This document shows, piece by piece, positions 17,121 to 24,592 of a stretch of 64,000 nucleotides of DNA. The stretch comes from UBA9300 sp032260385. Its GTDB lineage: Bacteria > Bacteroidota > Bacteroidia > Bacteroidales > VadinHA17. Positions within the stretch are counted from its first letter, which is position 1, and the number at the start of each line of letters is the position of its first letter. Location: positions 1-64,000 of the forward strand of contig JAVVEL010000001.1 of the NCBI GenBank assembly GCA_032260385.1, given 5' to 3'. A program made the translations under genes and the position numbers. The notes beneath the pieces were generated by a model that was not told the DNA's origin, did not search any database, and saw nothing but the letters and a program-made list of their open reading frames with translations.

Positions 17121-19391
17121 ATGTACAAACTAATTGAAAAAAACATTGACCTCGGTGATGGAAGGTCAATAACACTTGAAACAGGTAAAATGGCCAGGCA
17201 GGCCGATGGTGCTGTTTTGTTGAAATCAGGGAACACGATGTTACTTGCAACTGTTGTTTCCGCAAAGGAGGCAAGGGAAGACGTTGATTTTATGCCTCTG
17301 TCAGTTGATTATAAAGAAAAATATGCTTCCCTGGGAAGGTTCCCGGGTGGATTTTTAAAAAGGGAGGCAAGGCCTTCAGACTACGAGGTACTTATCTGCA
17401 GGCTTGTTGACCGGGCATTAAGGCCTCTGTTCCCTGAAGATTACCATGCTGAAACTTTCGTTACCATTAATCTGGTATCTGCAGATCCTGAAGTGATGCC
17501 GGATGCCCTGGCCGGACTGGCAGCCTCTGCTGCCCTTGCCGTATCAGATATCCCCTTCGCAGGTCCAATTTCTGAAGTGAGGGTGGCACGTATAGAAAAT
17601 GAATTTATCATTAACCCAACAGTCAGCCAGATCAAAAATGCCGACCTGGATATAATTGTTGGTGCAACTTACGATAATGTACTGATGGTTGAAGGAGAGA
17701 TGAAGGAGGTTACCGAGGATGTAATGCTCGAAGCCATAAAAATTGGCCATGAGGAAATAAAGAAACATTGTAAAGCACAGATGGAGCTGGCAGAAGAAGT
17801 GGGGTCTACAAAAAAACGGGAATATTCACACGAGGAGAATGATGAGGACCTGAAAAAGAAAGTATGGGATGAAACATTTGACAAACTATATAAAGCCGTT
17901 TCAAAAAAGATAGCCGACAAGCACATCAGAACAGAGGAAACAGAGAAGATAAGGGAAGAATTTATGTCCCAGTTCAGCGAAGAGGACGAAGTGAATGAGT
18001 CGCTGGTAAATAAATATTTTCACGATGTACATAAGGAAGCTGCGAGGAAGCTGGTACTCGATAAAAAAGTAAGGCTTGACGGTAGGAAGACCGATGAAAT
18101 AAGACCAATCTGGTGTGAGGTGGAACCGCTGCCTGCCGCTCATGGCTCGGCTATTTTTACCAGGGGAGAGACACAGGCTCTGACTACAGTAACACTTGGC
18201 ACAAAGCTGGATGAAAAAATGATAGATGAGGTACTCTTCCAGGGAACGGAGAAATTCGTTCTTCACTATAATTTCCCGCCTTTCTCAACGGGCGACGCAC
18301 GACCGTCCAGGGGTACAAGCAGGCGCGAGATCGGTCACGGTAAGCTTGCCCACAGGGCTCTTAAAAATATGATGCCCGCCGATGATGAAAATCCCTATGC
18401 AATAAGGGTAGTATCTGATATACTCGAATCAAACGGCTCATCATCAATGGCTACTGTATGTGCCGGGACGCTTGCCCTGATGGATGCAGGTATACAGATA
18501 CGCAAACCGGTTTCAGGAATAGCAATGGGTCTAATTACCGACAATGACAGCGGTAAGTATGCGGTGCTTTCTGATATCCTGGGTGATGAAGACCACCTGG
18601 GAGATATGGATTTCAAGGTTACGGGTACCAGGGATGGTATAACCGCAACGCAGATGGATATAAAGGTGGACGGACTTTCATACGATATACTTGCCGAGGC
18701 ACTTGAGCAGGCCCGTAAAGGAAGACTCCATATACTGGATGCCATGGTGGAAGTGCTGGCAGAACCAAGGCCCGACCTTAAACCCCATGCACCGAGAATA
18801 GAAAAAATAATTGTGCCCAAGGATATGATAGGTGCAATTATCGGACCTGGTGGAAAAGTGATCCAGGAAATACAGAGGGAAACTGAAACCACTATTGTTG
18901 TTGAGGAAATAAACAGTATGGGTGTTGTGGATATCTTCGGGGAGAACCTCGAAGGTATTACCAAAGCACTTAACTGGATAAACAGGATAATTGAAGTACC
19001 GGAGATAGGTAAAACATACCATGGGAAAGTAGTATCCGTTGTAAGTTTCGGCGCCTTTGTGGAAATACTGCCCGGGAAGGAAGGACTGCTGCATATCTCT
19101 GAGATAGAGTGGCATAAGATAAATACCGTTGAAGATGTCCTTAAAGAAGGCGACGAGGTGGAAGTCAAAGTACTGGATATTGATCAGAAGACGGGTAAAC
19201 TCAAACTCTCCCGCAAAGCATTGTTGCCACGCCCCGAAGGTTACCAGGAAAGTACACACCACTCAGGTGGAGGCAGACGGCATGACGGCGGCGACCGCAG
19301 GCATGACCGCGGCAACCGCAGACAGGATGGAGGCGATCATCGTCACAGCCCCAGACCGGGAGGAGACAGGCGAAGAGATAACAGGAAATAA
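17121..19391 (+). CDS. pnp: Polynucleotide phosphorylase
   Basis: The 756-residue trimeric 3'-5' exoribonuclease degrades RNA phosphorolytically. It has two RNase PH-like cores (the first around 10-145 with RFPGGFLKREARPSD; the second around 320-540 with FPPFSTGDARPSRGTSRREIGHG and the DVLILD-like metal-site region HLGDMDFKVTGT), a KH domain (about 560-615; IIGPGGKVIQEIQ) and an S1 domain (about 628-700; GKVVSVVSFGAFVEILPGKEGLLHISE). The last 45 residues form a His/Arg/Gly/Asp-rich low-complexity tail, probably a flexible RNA- or partner-binding segment. All catalytic regions appear intact. Confidence 0.97.
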   Translation: MYKLIEKNIDLGDGRSITLETGKMARQADGAVLLKSGNTMLLATVVSAKEAREDVDFMPLSVDYKEKYASLGRFPGGFLKREARPSDYEVLICRLVDRALRPLFPEDYHAETFVTINLVSADPEVMPDALAGLAASAALAVSDIPFAGPISEVRVARIENEFIINPTVSQIKNADLDIIVGATYDNVLMVEGEMKEVTEDVMLEAIKIGHEEIKKHCKAQMELAEEVGSTKKREYSHEENDEDLKKKVWDETFDKLYKAVSKKIADKHIRTEETEKIREEFMSQFSEEDEVNESLVNKYFHDVHKEAARKLVLDKKVRLDGRKTDEIRPIWCEVEPLPAAHGSAIFTRGETQALTTVTLGTKLDEKMIDEVLFQGTEKFVLHYNFPPFSTGDARPSRGTSRREIGHGKLAHRALKNMMPADDENPYAIRVVSDILESNGSSSMATVCAGTLALMDAGIQIRKPVSGIAMGLITDNDSGKYAVLSDILGDEDHLGDMDFKVTGTRDGITATQMDIKVDGLSYDILAEALEQARKGRLHILDAMVEVLAEPRPDLKPHAPRIEKIIVPKDMIGAIIGPGGKVIQEIQRETETTIVVEEINSMGVVDIFGENLEGITKALNWINRIIEVPEIGKTYHGKVVSVVSFGAFVEILPGKEGLLHISEIEWHKINTVEDVLKEGDEVEVKVLDIDQKTGKLKLSRKALLPRPEGYQESTHHSGGGRRHDGGDRRHDRGNRRQDGGDHRHSPRPGGDRRRDNRK

Positions 19392-19403
19392 TTAATGGCT
19401 GAG

Positions 19404-19456
19404 GCTTCGCTGGCGCTGATTTGAAATCCGTGTCCGTTTACGGCGGACACGATTCC
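19404..19456 (+). repeat. Intergenic GCTTCGCTGGCGC element with hairpin
   Basis: Just after pnp, GCTTCGCTGGCGCTGAT is followed by a strong hairpin (CGTGTCCG 19429-19436 with CGGACACG 19444-19451). The same opening, TTCGCTGGCGCnGAT, occurs in both units of the tandem repeat at 57846-57967, so this looks like a degenerate relative of that element. It may also serve as the pnp mRNA 3' structure, but no T-run follows. Confidence 0.55.
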
Positions 19457-19473
19457 ATTATTTAATCATTCAA

Positions 19474-19504
19474 TTTCATTTTATACCACTCTTGACTATT
19501 TTTG
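19474..19504 (+). promoter_or_regulatory. Promoter of the deoxynucleoside kinase gene
   Basis: TTTC at 19474-19477 and TATTTTTG at 19497-19504 are 19 bases apart, fitting the Bacteroidota promoter pattern with one mismatch in the -33 box. The predicted leader before the GTG start at 19523 is only about 12 bases. Confidence 0.6.
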
Positions 19505-19522
19505 TAGCATAATATACTACCA

Positions 19523-20167
19523 GTGGAAACCAGGTACAGCTATATCGTAATAGAAGGTAATATCGGGGCGGGTAAAACAAGCCTCGCCCATATGATTGCC
19601 GATACTTACGGTGCACGACTTATACTGGAAAAATTTGCTGACAACCCCTTTCTGCCAAAATTTTACAGGGAACCGGAACGCTATGCCTTTCCGCTTGAAC
19701 TTTCATTCCTGGCTGAAAGATATACGCAATTGAAGAAGGAGGTAGGCCATCGGGAAATATTCAGCCCATTTACCGTGGCTGATTTTTATTTTATGAAGTC
19801 GATTGTCTTCGCCTCCGCTACTCTTGAGGAGGATGAATTCAAACTGTACAGGCAGCTCTTCCATATTATCTATCAGTCATTGCCCAAACCCGATCTCTAT
19901 GTATACCTTCATGTAGATACACCGGGCCTGGTAAGGAATATCAGGAAGAGGGGAAGGGACTTTGAGTCAACTATTGATGAAGAATATCTGCTTAAAATAC
20001 AAAACAGCTATTTCAACTGGTTCAGGCAGAATCCCGGGCATACTTATCTTATCATTGATATTAATAATATTGACTTTGTGAATAATGAAGAGGACTATGC
20101 CAAAATCCGGGATCTTGTTTTTAATAAAAACCACAGCAAAGGACTCAACAGGACTATTTTAAACTAA
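19523..20167 (+). CDS. Deoxynucleoside kinase (dNK/dGK-dCK family)
   Basis: This 214-residue cytoplasmic kinase salvages deoxynucleosides by 5'-phosphorylation. The P-loop GNIGAGKTS is at residues 12-20. The substrate-binding LEKFADNPFLPKFY follows, then FTVADFYFMKS and the lid region RKRGRDFE. The start is a GTG; there is no upstream in-frame ATG, and the N terminus SYIVIEGNIGAGKTS leaves no room for a later start. Deoxyadenosine or deoxyguanosine kinase is the likeliest specificity, but it cannot be fixed from sequence alone. Confidence 0.88.
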   Translation: METRYSYIVIEGNIGAGKTSLAHMIADTYGARLILEKFADNPFLPKFYREPERYAFPLELSFLAERYTQLKKEVGHREIFSPFTVADFYFMKSIVFASATLEEDEFKLYRQLFHIIYQSLPKPDLYVYLHVDTPGLVRNIRKRGRDFESTIDEEYLLKIQNSYFNWFRQNPGHTYLIIDINNIDFVNNEEDYAKIRDLVFNKNHSKGLNRTILN

Positions 20168-20180
20168 TTTTACCCCGGAA

Positions 20181-20214
20181 TTGACTCATATTCCCTAATT
20201 TTTTATTAGATTTG
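20181..20214 (+). promoter_or_regulatory. Promoter of the TPR lipoprotein gene
   Basis: TTG at 20181-20183 and TAGATTTG at 20207-20214 (exact TAnnTTTG) are separated by 23 bases. The spacing is slightly long, but the -7 element is perfect. A leader of about 50 bases follows. Confidence 0.55.
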
Positions 20215-20269
20215 CATTATTATCGTTGTTAACACTTGATCAACAATTAAATAATTAATATTTGTTACC

Positions 20270-21997
20270 ATGAAAAAAATCAGAAGCTATTTTATTCTTT
20301 TTATTGCCGCAGCTCTTATGACGGGCTGTAGTGGTTTGAATAAGATGAAACAAAATTATGACGAGGTCAAGTATGAGGTAGTTCCACAGGTGCTGGAAAC
20401 TCATGCAGGAACCGTTGACCTGACAATAAAAGGATCTTTTCCTGAAAAATATTTTGATAAAAACGTAGTGCTCGAGGCAACTCCGGTACTGGTTTACAGC
20501 GGAGGAGAAACACAGTTTGAGAAGGTTGCACTGCAGGGAGAAAAAGTCCAGGCAAATAATGAGGTTATCCTGAACTCGGGAGATAATTTCACCTATACTA
20601 GTTCAATTCCCTATGACGATGCCATGCTCAAGTCAGAACTTATGCTAAGGGTTACCGGAACAAGGAAGGGAACCACAGTGGATTTTGACCCTGTCAAGCT
20701 TGCTGATGGTGTAATAGCTACCGCTACCCTGGCTGAAGCCTATGGAGCCAGTGATCCCATGACCATAATTATGCCTGATAATTTCAAGCGTATTATTCCG
20801 GAAGAAAAAATGGCTGATATTCACTTCATGATTAACAGGGCAAACATCAGGAATACAGAACTCACGGATGAGGATATTGCTGCACTCAAGGAATATCTCA
20901 AACTTGTAAACACTGAAGAAGACCTTGAGTTTATCGATCTGCTGGTAAGTGCTTACGCATCACCTGACGGTCCTCTGGATTTCAACGATGAGCTGGCATC
21001 AAAAAGGCTCGAAACGGCCAACAAATATATTAAGCGTGAATTTGAGAAAGCTGAAATTGAAGATGTTAATAAAGAAGGATTCGTAAAAAGCGAATCAACA
21101 GCTGAAGACTGGGAGGGTTTCAAAGCTGAAGTTGAAAAATCAAATATAGAGGACAAAGATCTCATAATCCGTGTTCTGTCAATGTACTCCGATCCTGCCG
21201 TACGTGAACAGGAGATCAAGAATATGTCTTCTGCCTTCGAAGTGCTTAAAGATCAGATTCTTCCTAAATTAAGAAGGTCAAAACTTATTGTTAATGTAAA
21301 TAAGATAGGACGTTCCGACGAGGAAATAATTGAGCAGATCAATTCAGATCCCACAGAACTTGGACTGGAAGAATTGCTCTATGCAGCAAGCCTTACAGAT
21401 GATCTTGAAGAACAGCTCAAATATTACGAAATTGCAGCCAGGCAGCATCCAAAGTGCCTCAGGGCCCATAATAATGTAGCCGGCATTGCACTGGAACTGG
21501 GTGATATCGACGCAGCTAAAGCAGCACTGGAGAAAGCAAAAGCAATTAAAAATGACGATATCGTAAAGAATAACCTGGGCTTCGTTGCACTCATGGAAGG
21601 AAATATAAATGAGGCAGAAGAATACTTTACGTCAATGACAAGCTCAACAGATGAGTCAAAATTCGGCCTCGGAACTATTTCTATCATGAAAGGCGAATAT
21701 GACAGGGCTGTTAATTATTTCGATAATGAACCATCATTCAATAATGCGCTGGCACACGTGCTTAAAGGCGACCTGACTAAAGCCAAAAACATGCTTGACA
21801 ATATGGAAATGTGCGAAAATGGTGCACCTTCATATCTTAAGGCAATCATAGGTGCAAGGATGGACAACAAGGACTATATGCTTAACGGACTGCGTGAAGC
21901 TATCAGCTACAATGCTGATTGGGCACAGTATGTTATTAAGGATGTTGAATTTGCAAAATTCTTTAACGACACGGATTTCCTTTCATTGGTACAGTAA
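20270..21997 (+). CDS. TPR lipoprotein with OmpA-like segment
   Basis: The 575-residue lipoprotein has a signal peptide with lipobox MTGC (Cys20). The N-terminal part (about 35-160) is beta-rich. Residues about 185-265 include YASPDGPLDFNDELASKRLETANKYI, which resembles an OmpA C-terminal fold, with a helical insert after it. From about 370 to 565 there are TPR-like repeats (for example HPKCLRAHNNVAGIALELGDI and VKNNLGFVALMEGNINEAEEYF). It is probably an envelope scaffold facing the periplasm. I do not recognise a named family. It has its own promoter and is followed by a terminator. Confidence 0.75.
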   Translation: MKKIRSYFILFIAAALMTGCSGLNKMKQNYDEVKYEVVPQVLETHAGTVDLTIKGSFPEKYFDKNVVLEATPVLVYSGGETQFEKVALQGEKVQANNEVILNSGDNFTYTSSIPYDDAMLKSELMLRVTGTRKGTTVDFDPVKLADGVIATATLAEAYGASDPMTIIMPDNFKRIIPEEKMADIHFMINRANIRNTELTDEDIAALKEYLKLVNTEEDLEFIDLLVSAYASPDGPLDFNDELASKRLETANKYIKREFEKAEIEDVNKEGFVKSESTAEDWEGFKAEVEKSNIEDKDLIIRVLSMYSDPAVREQEIKNMSSAFEVLKDQILPKLRRSKLIVNVNKIGRSDEEIIEQINSDPTELGLEELLYAASLTDDLEEQLKYYEIAARQHPKCLRAHNNVAGIALELGDIDAAKAALEKAKAIKNDDIVKNNLGFVALMEGNINEAEEYFTSMTSSTDESKFGLGTISIMKGEYDRAVNYFDNEPSFNNALAHVLKGDLTKAKNMLDNMEMCENGAPSYLKAIIGARMDNKDYMLNGLREAISYNADWAQYVIKDVEFAKFFNDTDFLSLVQ

Positions 21998-22018
21998 AAT
22001 TCATCTGATCAAAATAGA

Positions 22019-22047
22019 AAATGCCTCGTTTATGCGGGGCATTTTTA
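22019..22047. terminator. Intrinsic terminator between convergent genes
   Basis: ATGCCTCG (22021-22028) pairs with CGGGGCAT (22035-22042), followed by TTTTTATTT on the plus strand. On the minus strand an A-rich tract precedes it and gives some T-run there too, so it may work for both convergent genes. Confidence 0.8.
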
Positions 22048-22578
22048 TTTATGATATAATTTTGAGAACAGATCCCAAAGCACTATCCCGGCAGATACTG
22101 ACACATTGAAGGAATGCTTGGTCCCATACTGGGGTATCTCAATGCAATAATCTGAAAGATCAATAATTTCCTGTTGCACACCCCTTACTTCATGACCAAA
22201 GATCAGGGCATACTTATTTTCCGCTGATGGGTAAAAATCCTGCAGCAAGGTAGATCCTTCAGCCTGCTCAAGCGTAAGTATTTTATACCCTGCCTTACGT
22301 AGCTCACCTGCTGCATCAATGGTATTTTCATAATAGACCCACCTTACTGATTCAGTGGCTCCAAGGGCTGTCTTATGTATATCCCTGTGAGGGGGCCTTG
22401 CAGTAATACCGCAAAGGTAAACTGCTTCAGCTTTAAGACAGTCGGCGGTCCGGAAGACAGAACCTATATTATTGAGACTCCTGATATTATCAAGTACAAT
22501 GATAAAAGGACTTTTTTCAGATTTTCTGAATTCTTCAACTGTCTGCCTCTTCAGTTCCGGCATCTTCAACTTGCGCAT
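22045..22578 (-). CDS. SpoU/TrmH-family RNA 2'-O-methyltransferase
   Basis: The 177-residue SPOUT methyltransferase methylates a ribose 2'-OH in tRNA or rRNA using SAM. The three SpoU motifs are visible: motif 1 LDNIRSLNNIGSVFRTAD, motif 2 YALIFGHEVRGV and motif 3 IEIPQYGTKHSFNVSVSAGIVLWD. There is no N-terminal substrate-binding extension, so it resembles the short TrmL/TrmH-type proteins of Bacteroidota. The target nucleotide is not known. It is divergent from sucC with a 92-base gap. Confidence 0.9.
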   Translation of the reverse strand: MRKLKMPELKRQTVEEFRKSEKSPFIIVLDNIRSLNNIGSVFRTADCLKAEAVYLCGITARPPHRDIHKTALGATESVRWVYYENTIDAAGELRKAGYKILTLEQAEGSTLLQDFYPSAENKYALIFGHEVRGVQQEIIDLSDYCIEIPQYGTKHSFNVSVSAGIVLWDLFSKLYHK

Positions 22579-22670
22579 AACATCTGCAATTTTTACTAAA
22601 ATATGGAAAAAAAATGTAATTTGGCTCCTGCTTTGAGAAGCCTATAATATTAATCTGTAAAACGTCTTTT

Positions 22671-23864
22671 ATGAATATCCACGAATACCAGGGAATCTCA
22701 ATCCTGAAAAATAATAATGTTCGTATTGCTGAAGGATTTGTAGCAGAGACACCCGAACAGGCTCTTATTATTGCGGAACAGTTAAAAGAAAAATTCGGAT
22801 CTGACAAATATGTTGTCAAAGCACAGATACATGCCGGAGGAAGAGGTAAGGGCGGCGGAGTTAAAATAGCAAAGTCGATTGATGATGTTGCCGGTATTGC
22901 CGGGGGTATTCTTGGTATGCAGCTTGTTACCAAACAAACAGGACCGCAAGGGAAGGAAGTGAAGAAGGTGCTGATTTCACAGAATGTTTATTATCCTGGA
23001 GAAAGTGAGCCAAAAGAATACTATATCGGTATATTGCTCGATCGAGGCAGGGGGAGGTATGTAGTTATGTATTCCCCGGAGGGAGGGATGGATATAGAAG
23101 CGGTGGCAGAAAATACCCCTCACTTGATTTTCAGGGAGTATATTGACCCATGCACGGGCTTACAAGCCTACCAGATGAGAAAGATTGCCTTTAACCTTGG
23201 GCTTTCAGGGGAGGCATTCAAGGATATGTTAAGATTTCTGAGCGGGCTTTATGAAGCGTTTATCGACAGCGATGCACAGTTACTGGAAATTAACCCTGTA
23301 CTGAAAACCAGTGATAATAAAATACTTGCCGTGGACTGTAAATTCAGTATTGATGACAGTGCCCTGTTCAGGCATAAGGATATCATGGCCATGCGGGATC
23401 TGTCAGAGGAAGACCCTGCAGAGGTGGAAGCGGGCAGGCATAACCTTAACTTTGTCAAGCTTGACGGTAACGTGGGTTGCATGGTAAACGGTGCAGGGCT
23501 TGCGATGGCAACCATGGATCTGATTAAGCTCTCAGGAGGAAATCCCGCCAATTTCCTTGATGTTGGTGGTACTGCCAGTGCCGAAACAGTGGAGGCGGGG
23601 TTCAGGATCATCCTCAAAGATCCCAATGTTAAAGCTATACTGATAAATATTTTCGGGGGTATTGTCCGTTGCGACAGGGTAGCGAAAGGGGTTGTTGAAG
23701 CCTGTATGTCAATAGGAGAACTGCCGGTGCCTGTTATTGTAAGGCTCCAGGGGACCAATGCCGAAGAGGCAAAGGAAATAATAGATAATTCAGGCTTTAA
23801 AGTCTTATCTGCAATATCCTTCGAAGATGCAGCAAAAAGAGTTGAACAGGTGATGTCACATTAA
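22671..23864 (+). CDS. sucC: Succinyl-CoA ligase (ADP-forming) beta subunit
   Basis: The 397-residue protein has an N-terminal ATP-grasp domain (MNIHEYQG, KAQIHAGGRGKGGGVKIAKS) and a C-terminal ligase domain (LDVGGTASAETVEAGF, INIFGGIVRCDRVAKGVVEA). It forms succinyl-CoA ligase with SucD in the TCA cycle or the reverse route to succinate/propionate. Length and motifs are complete. SucD is usually next to it, but here the next gene is a convergent CDGSH protein, so sucD must be elsewhere or the pair is split. Confidence 0.95.
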   Translation: MNIHEYQGISILKNNNVRIAEGFVAETPEQALIIAEQLKEKFGSDKYVVKAQIHAGGRGKGGGVKIAKSIDDVAGIAGGILGMQLVTKQTGPQGKEVKKVLISQNVYYPGESEPKEYYIGILLDRGRGRYVVMYSPEGGMDIEAVAENTPHLIFREYIDPCTGLQAYQMRKIAFNLGLSGEAFKDMLRFLSGLYEAFIDSDAQLLEINPVLKTSDNKILAVDCKFSIDDSALFRHKDIMAMRDLSEEDPAEVEAGRHNLNFVKLDGNVGCMVNGAGLAMATMDLIKLSGGNPANFLDVGGTASAETVEAGFRIILKDPNVKAILINIFGGIVRCDRVAKGVVEACMSIGELPVPVIVRLQGTNAEEAKEIIDNSGFKVLSAISFEDAAKRVEQVMSH

Positions 23865-23894
23865 TCTTCTGATATCCTCAAACCATGTCTAATG

Positions 23895-24368
23895 CTACCT
23901 GTGTGAACCGTCACAGAAAGGTTTCAGTTTACTTTTACCACAACGGCATAAGGATAACGTTCCGCTGAATTTGGACTTTGAACCATTATTCCTTTCGAGA
24001 ATAAATCCACCGGTTATTATGTACGGACCGTTTTCCATAATCTTTATCACTGTTTCCCTGCCACTGCCAATATCATCGTTTTTCAAAAGGGCACTCCTGC
24101 GGTTCTTGACGTGATTGGGATGTTCTTTACCGACGCTTTCATTCTTTTTATCATCATTCCATTTCCATGTTAAGGCATCAACCGGACACTTATCAACAAC
24201 TTCAATTATCGTTTTGGTATCTGATCCGTCCATATTAATCCATGGTTTTTTATCGGGATTAAAAACTTCAGGCAGCCCGTGGGTGCATTCCGAAGCATGA
24301 ATACAGGACGATGGTTTCCAGTATACAGTGATATCCTTGTTTTTATATTTTCTTTCTCCTGCTTCCAT
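23895..24368 (-). CDS. Fer4_19 plus CDGSH iron-sulfur protein
   Basis: The 157-residue protein joins two small Fe-S modules. An N-terminal mono-cluster ferredoxin-like domain (about 10-70; CIHASECTHGLPEVFNPDKK and later DKCPVDALTW) is followed by a C-terminal CDGSH zinc-finger-like [2Fe-2S] domain with the motif CRCGKSKLKPFCDGSH (about 140-156). There is no signal peptide, so it is cytoplasmic. The family is thought to act in redox or Fe-S handling; its partner is unknown. It is divergent from the hybrid histidine kinase. Confidence 0.88.
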   Translation of the reverse strand: MEAGERKYKNKDITVYWKPSSCIHASECTHGLPEVFNPDKKPWINMDGSDTKTIIEVVDKCPVDALTWKWNDDKKNESVGKEHPNHVKNRRSALLKNDDIGSGRETVIKIMENGPYIITGGFILERNNGSKSKFSGTLSLCRCGKSKLKPFCDGSHR

Positions 24369-24532
24369 GTATGTTAGTTTTTGGCTTATATTATTTTAAC
24401 AATAATTAATTAATTTGGTTGTACCAATCCGGATTAATTGATAATTTTATGTCGTATAATTATATAAATATTTGAGGATTAAAAAGTTTTCCGGTAAATA
24501 CAATTTTTTTACATAATTAACACCTGTCTGAT

Positions 24533-24581
24533 TTTCTTTACTTAAACTGGTCATGATAAAAGAAAATATAAAGTAAAGAAA
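24533..24581 (+). promoter_or_regulatory. Inverted repeat upstream of hybrid histidine kinase
   Basis: TTTCTTTACTT (24533-24543) and AAGTAAAGAAA (24571-24581) form a perfect 11-bp inverted repeat with a 27-base spacer, ending 11 bases before the GTG start. It could be a leader hairpin controlling translation or an operator. Its role is inferred only from position. Confidence 0.45.
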
Positions 24582-24592
24582 GCTTTAATAAA

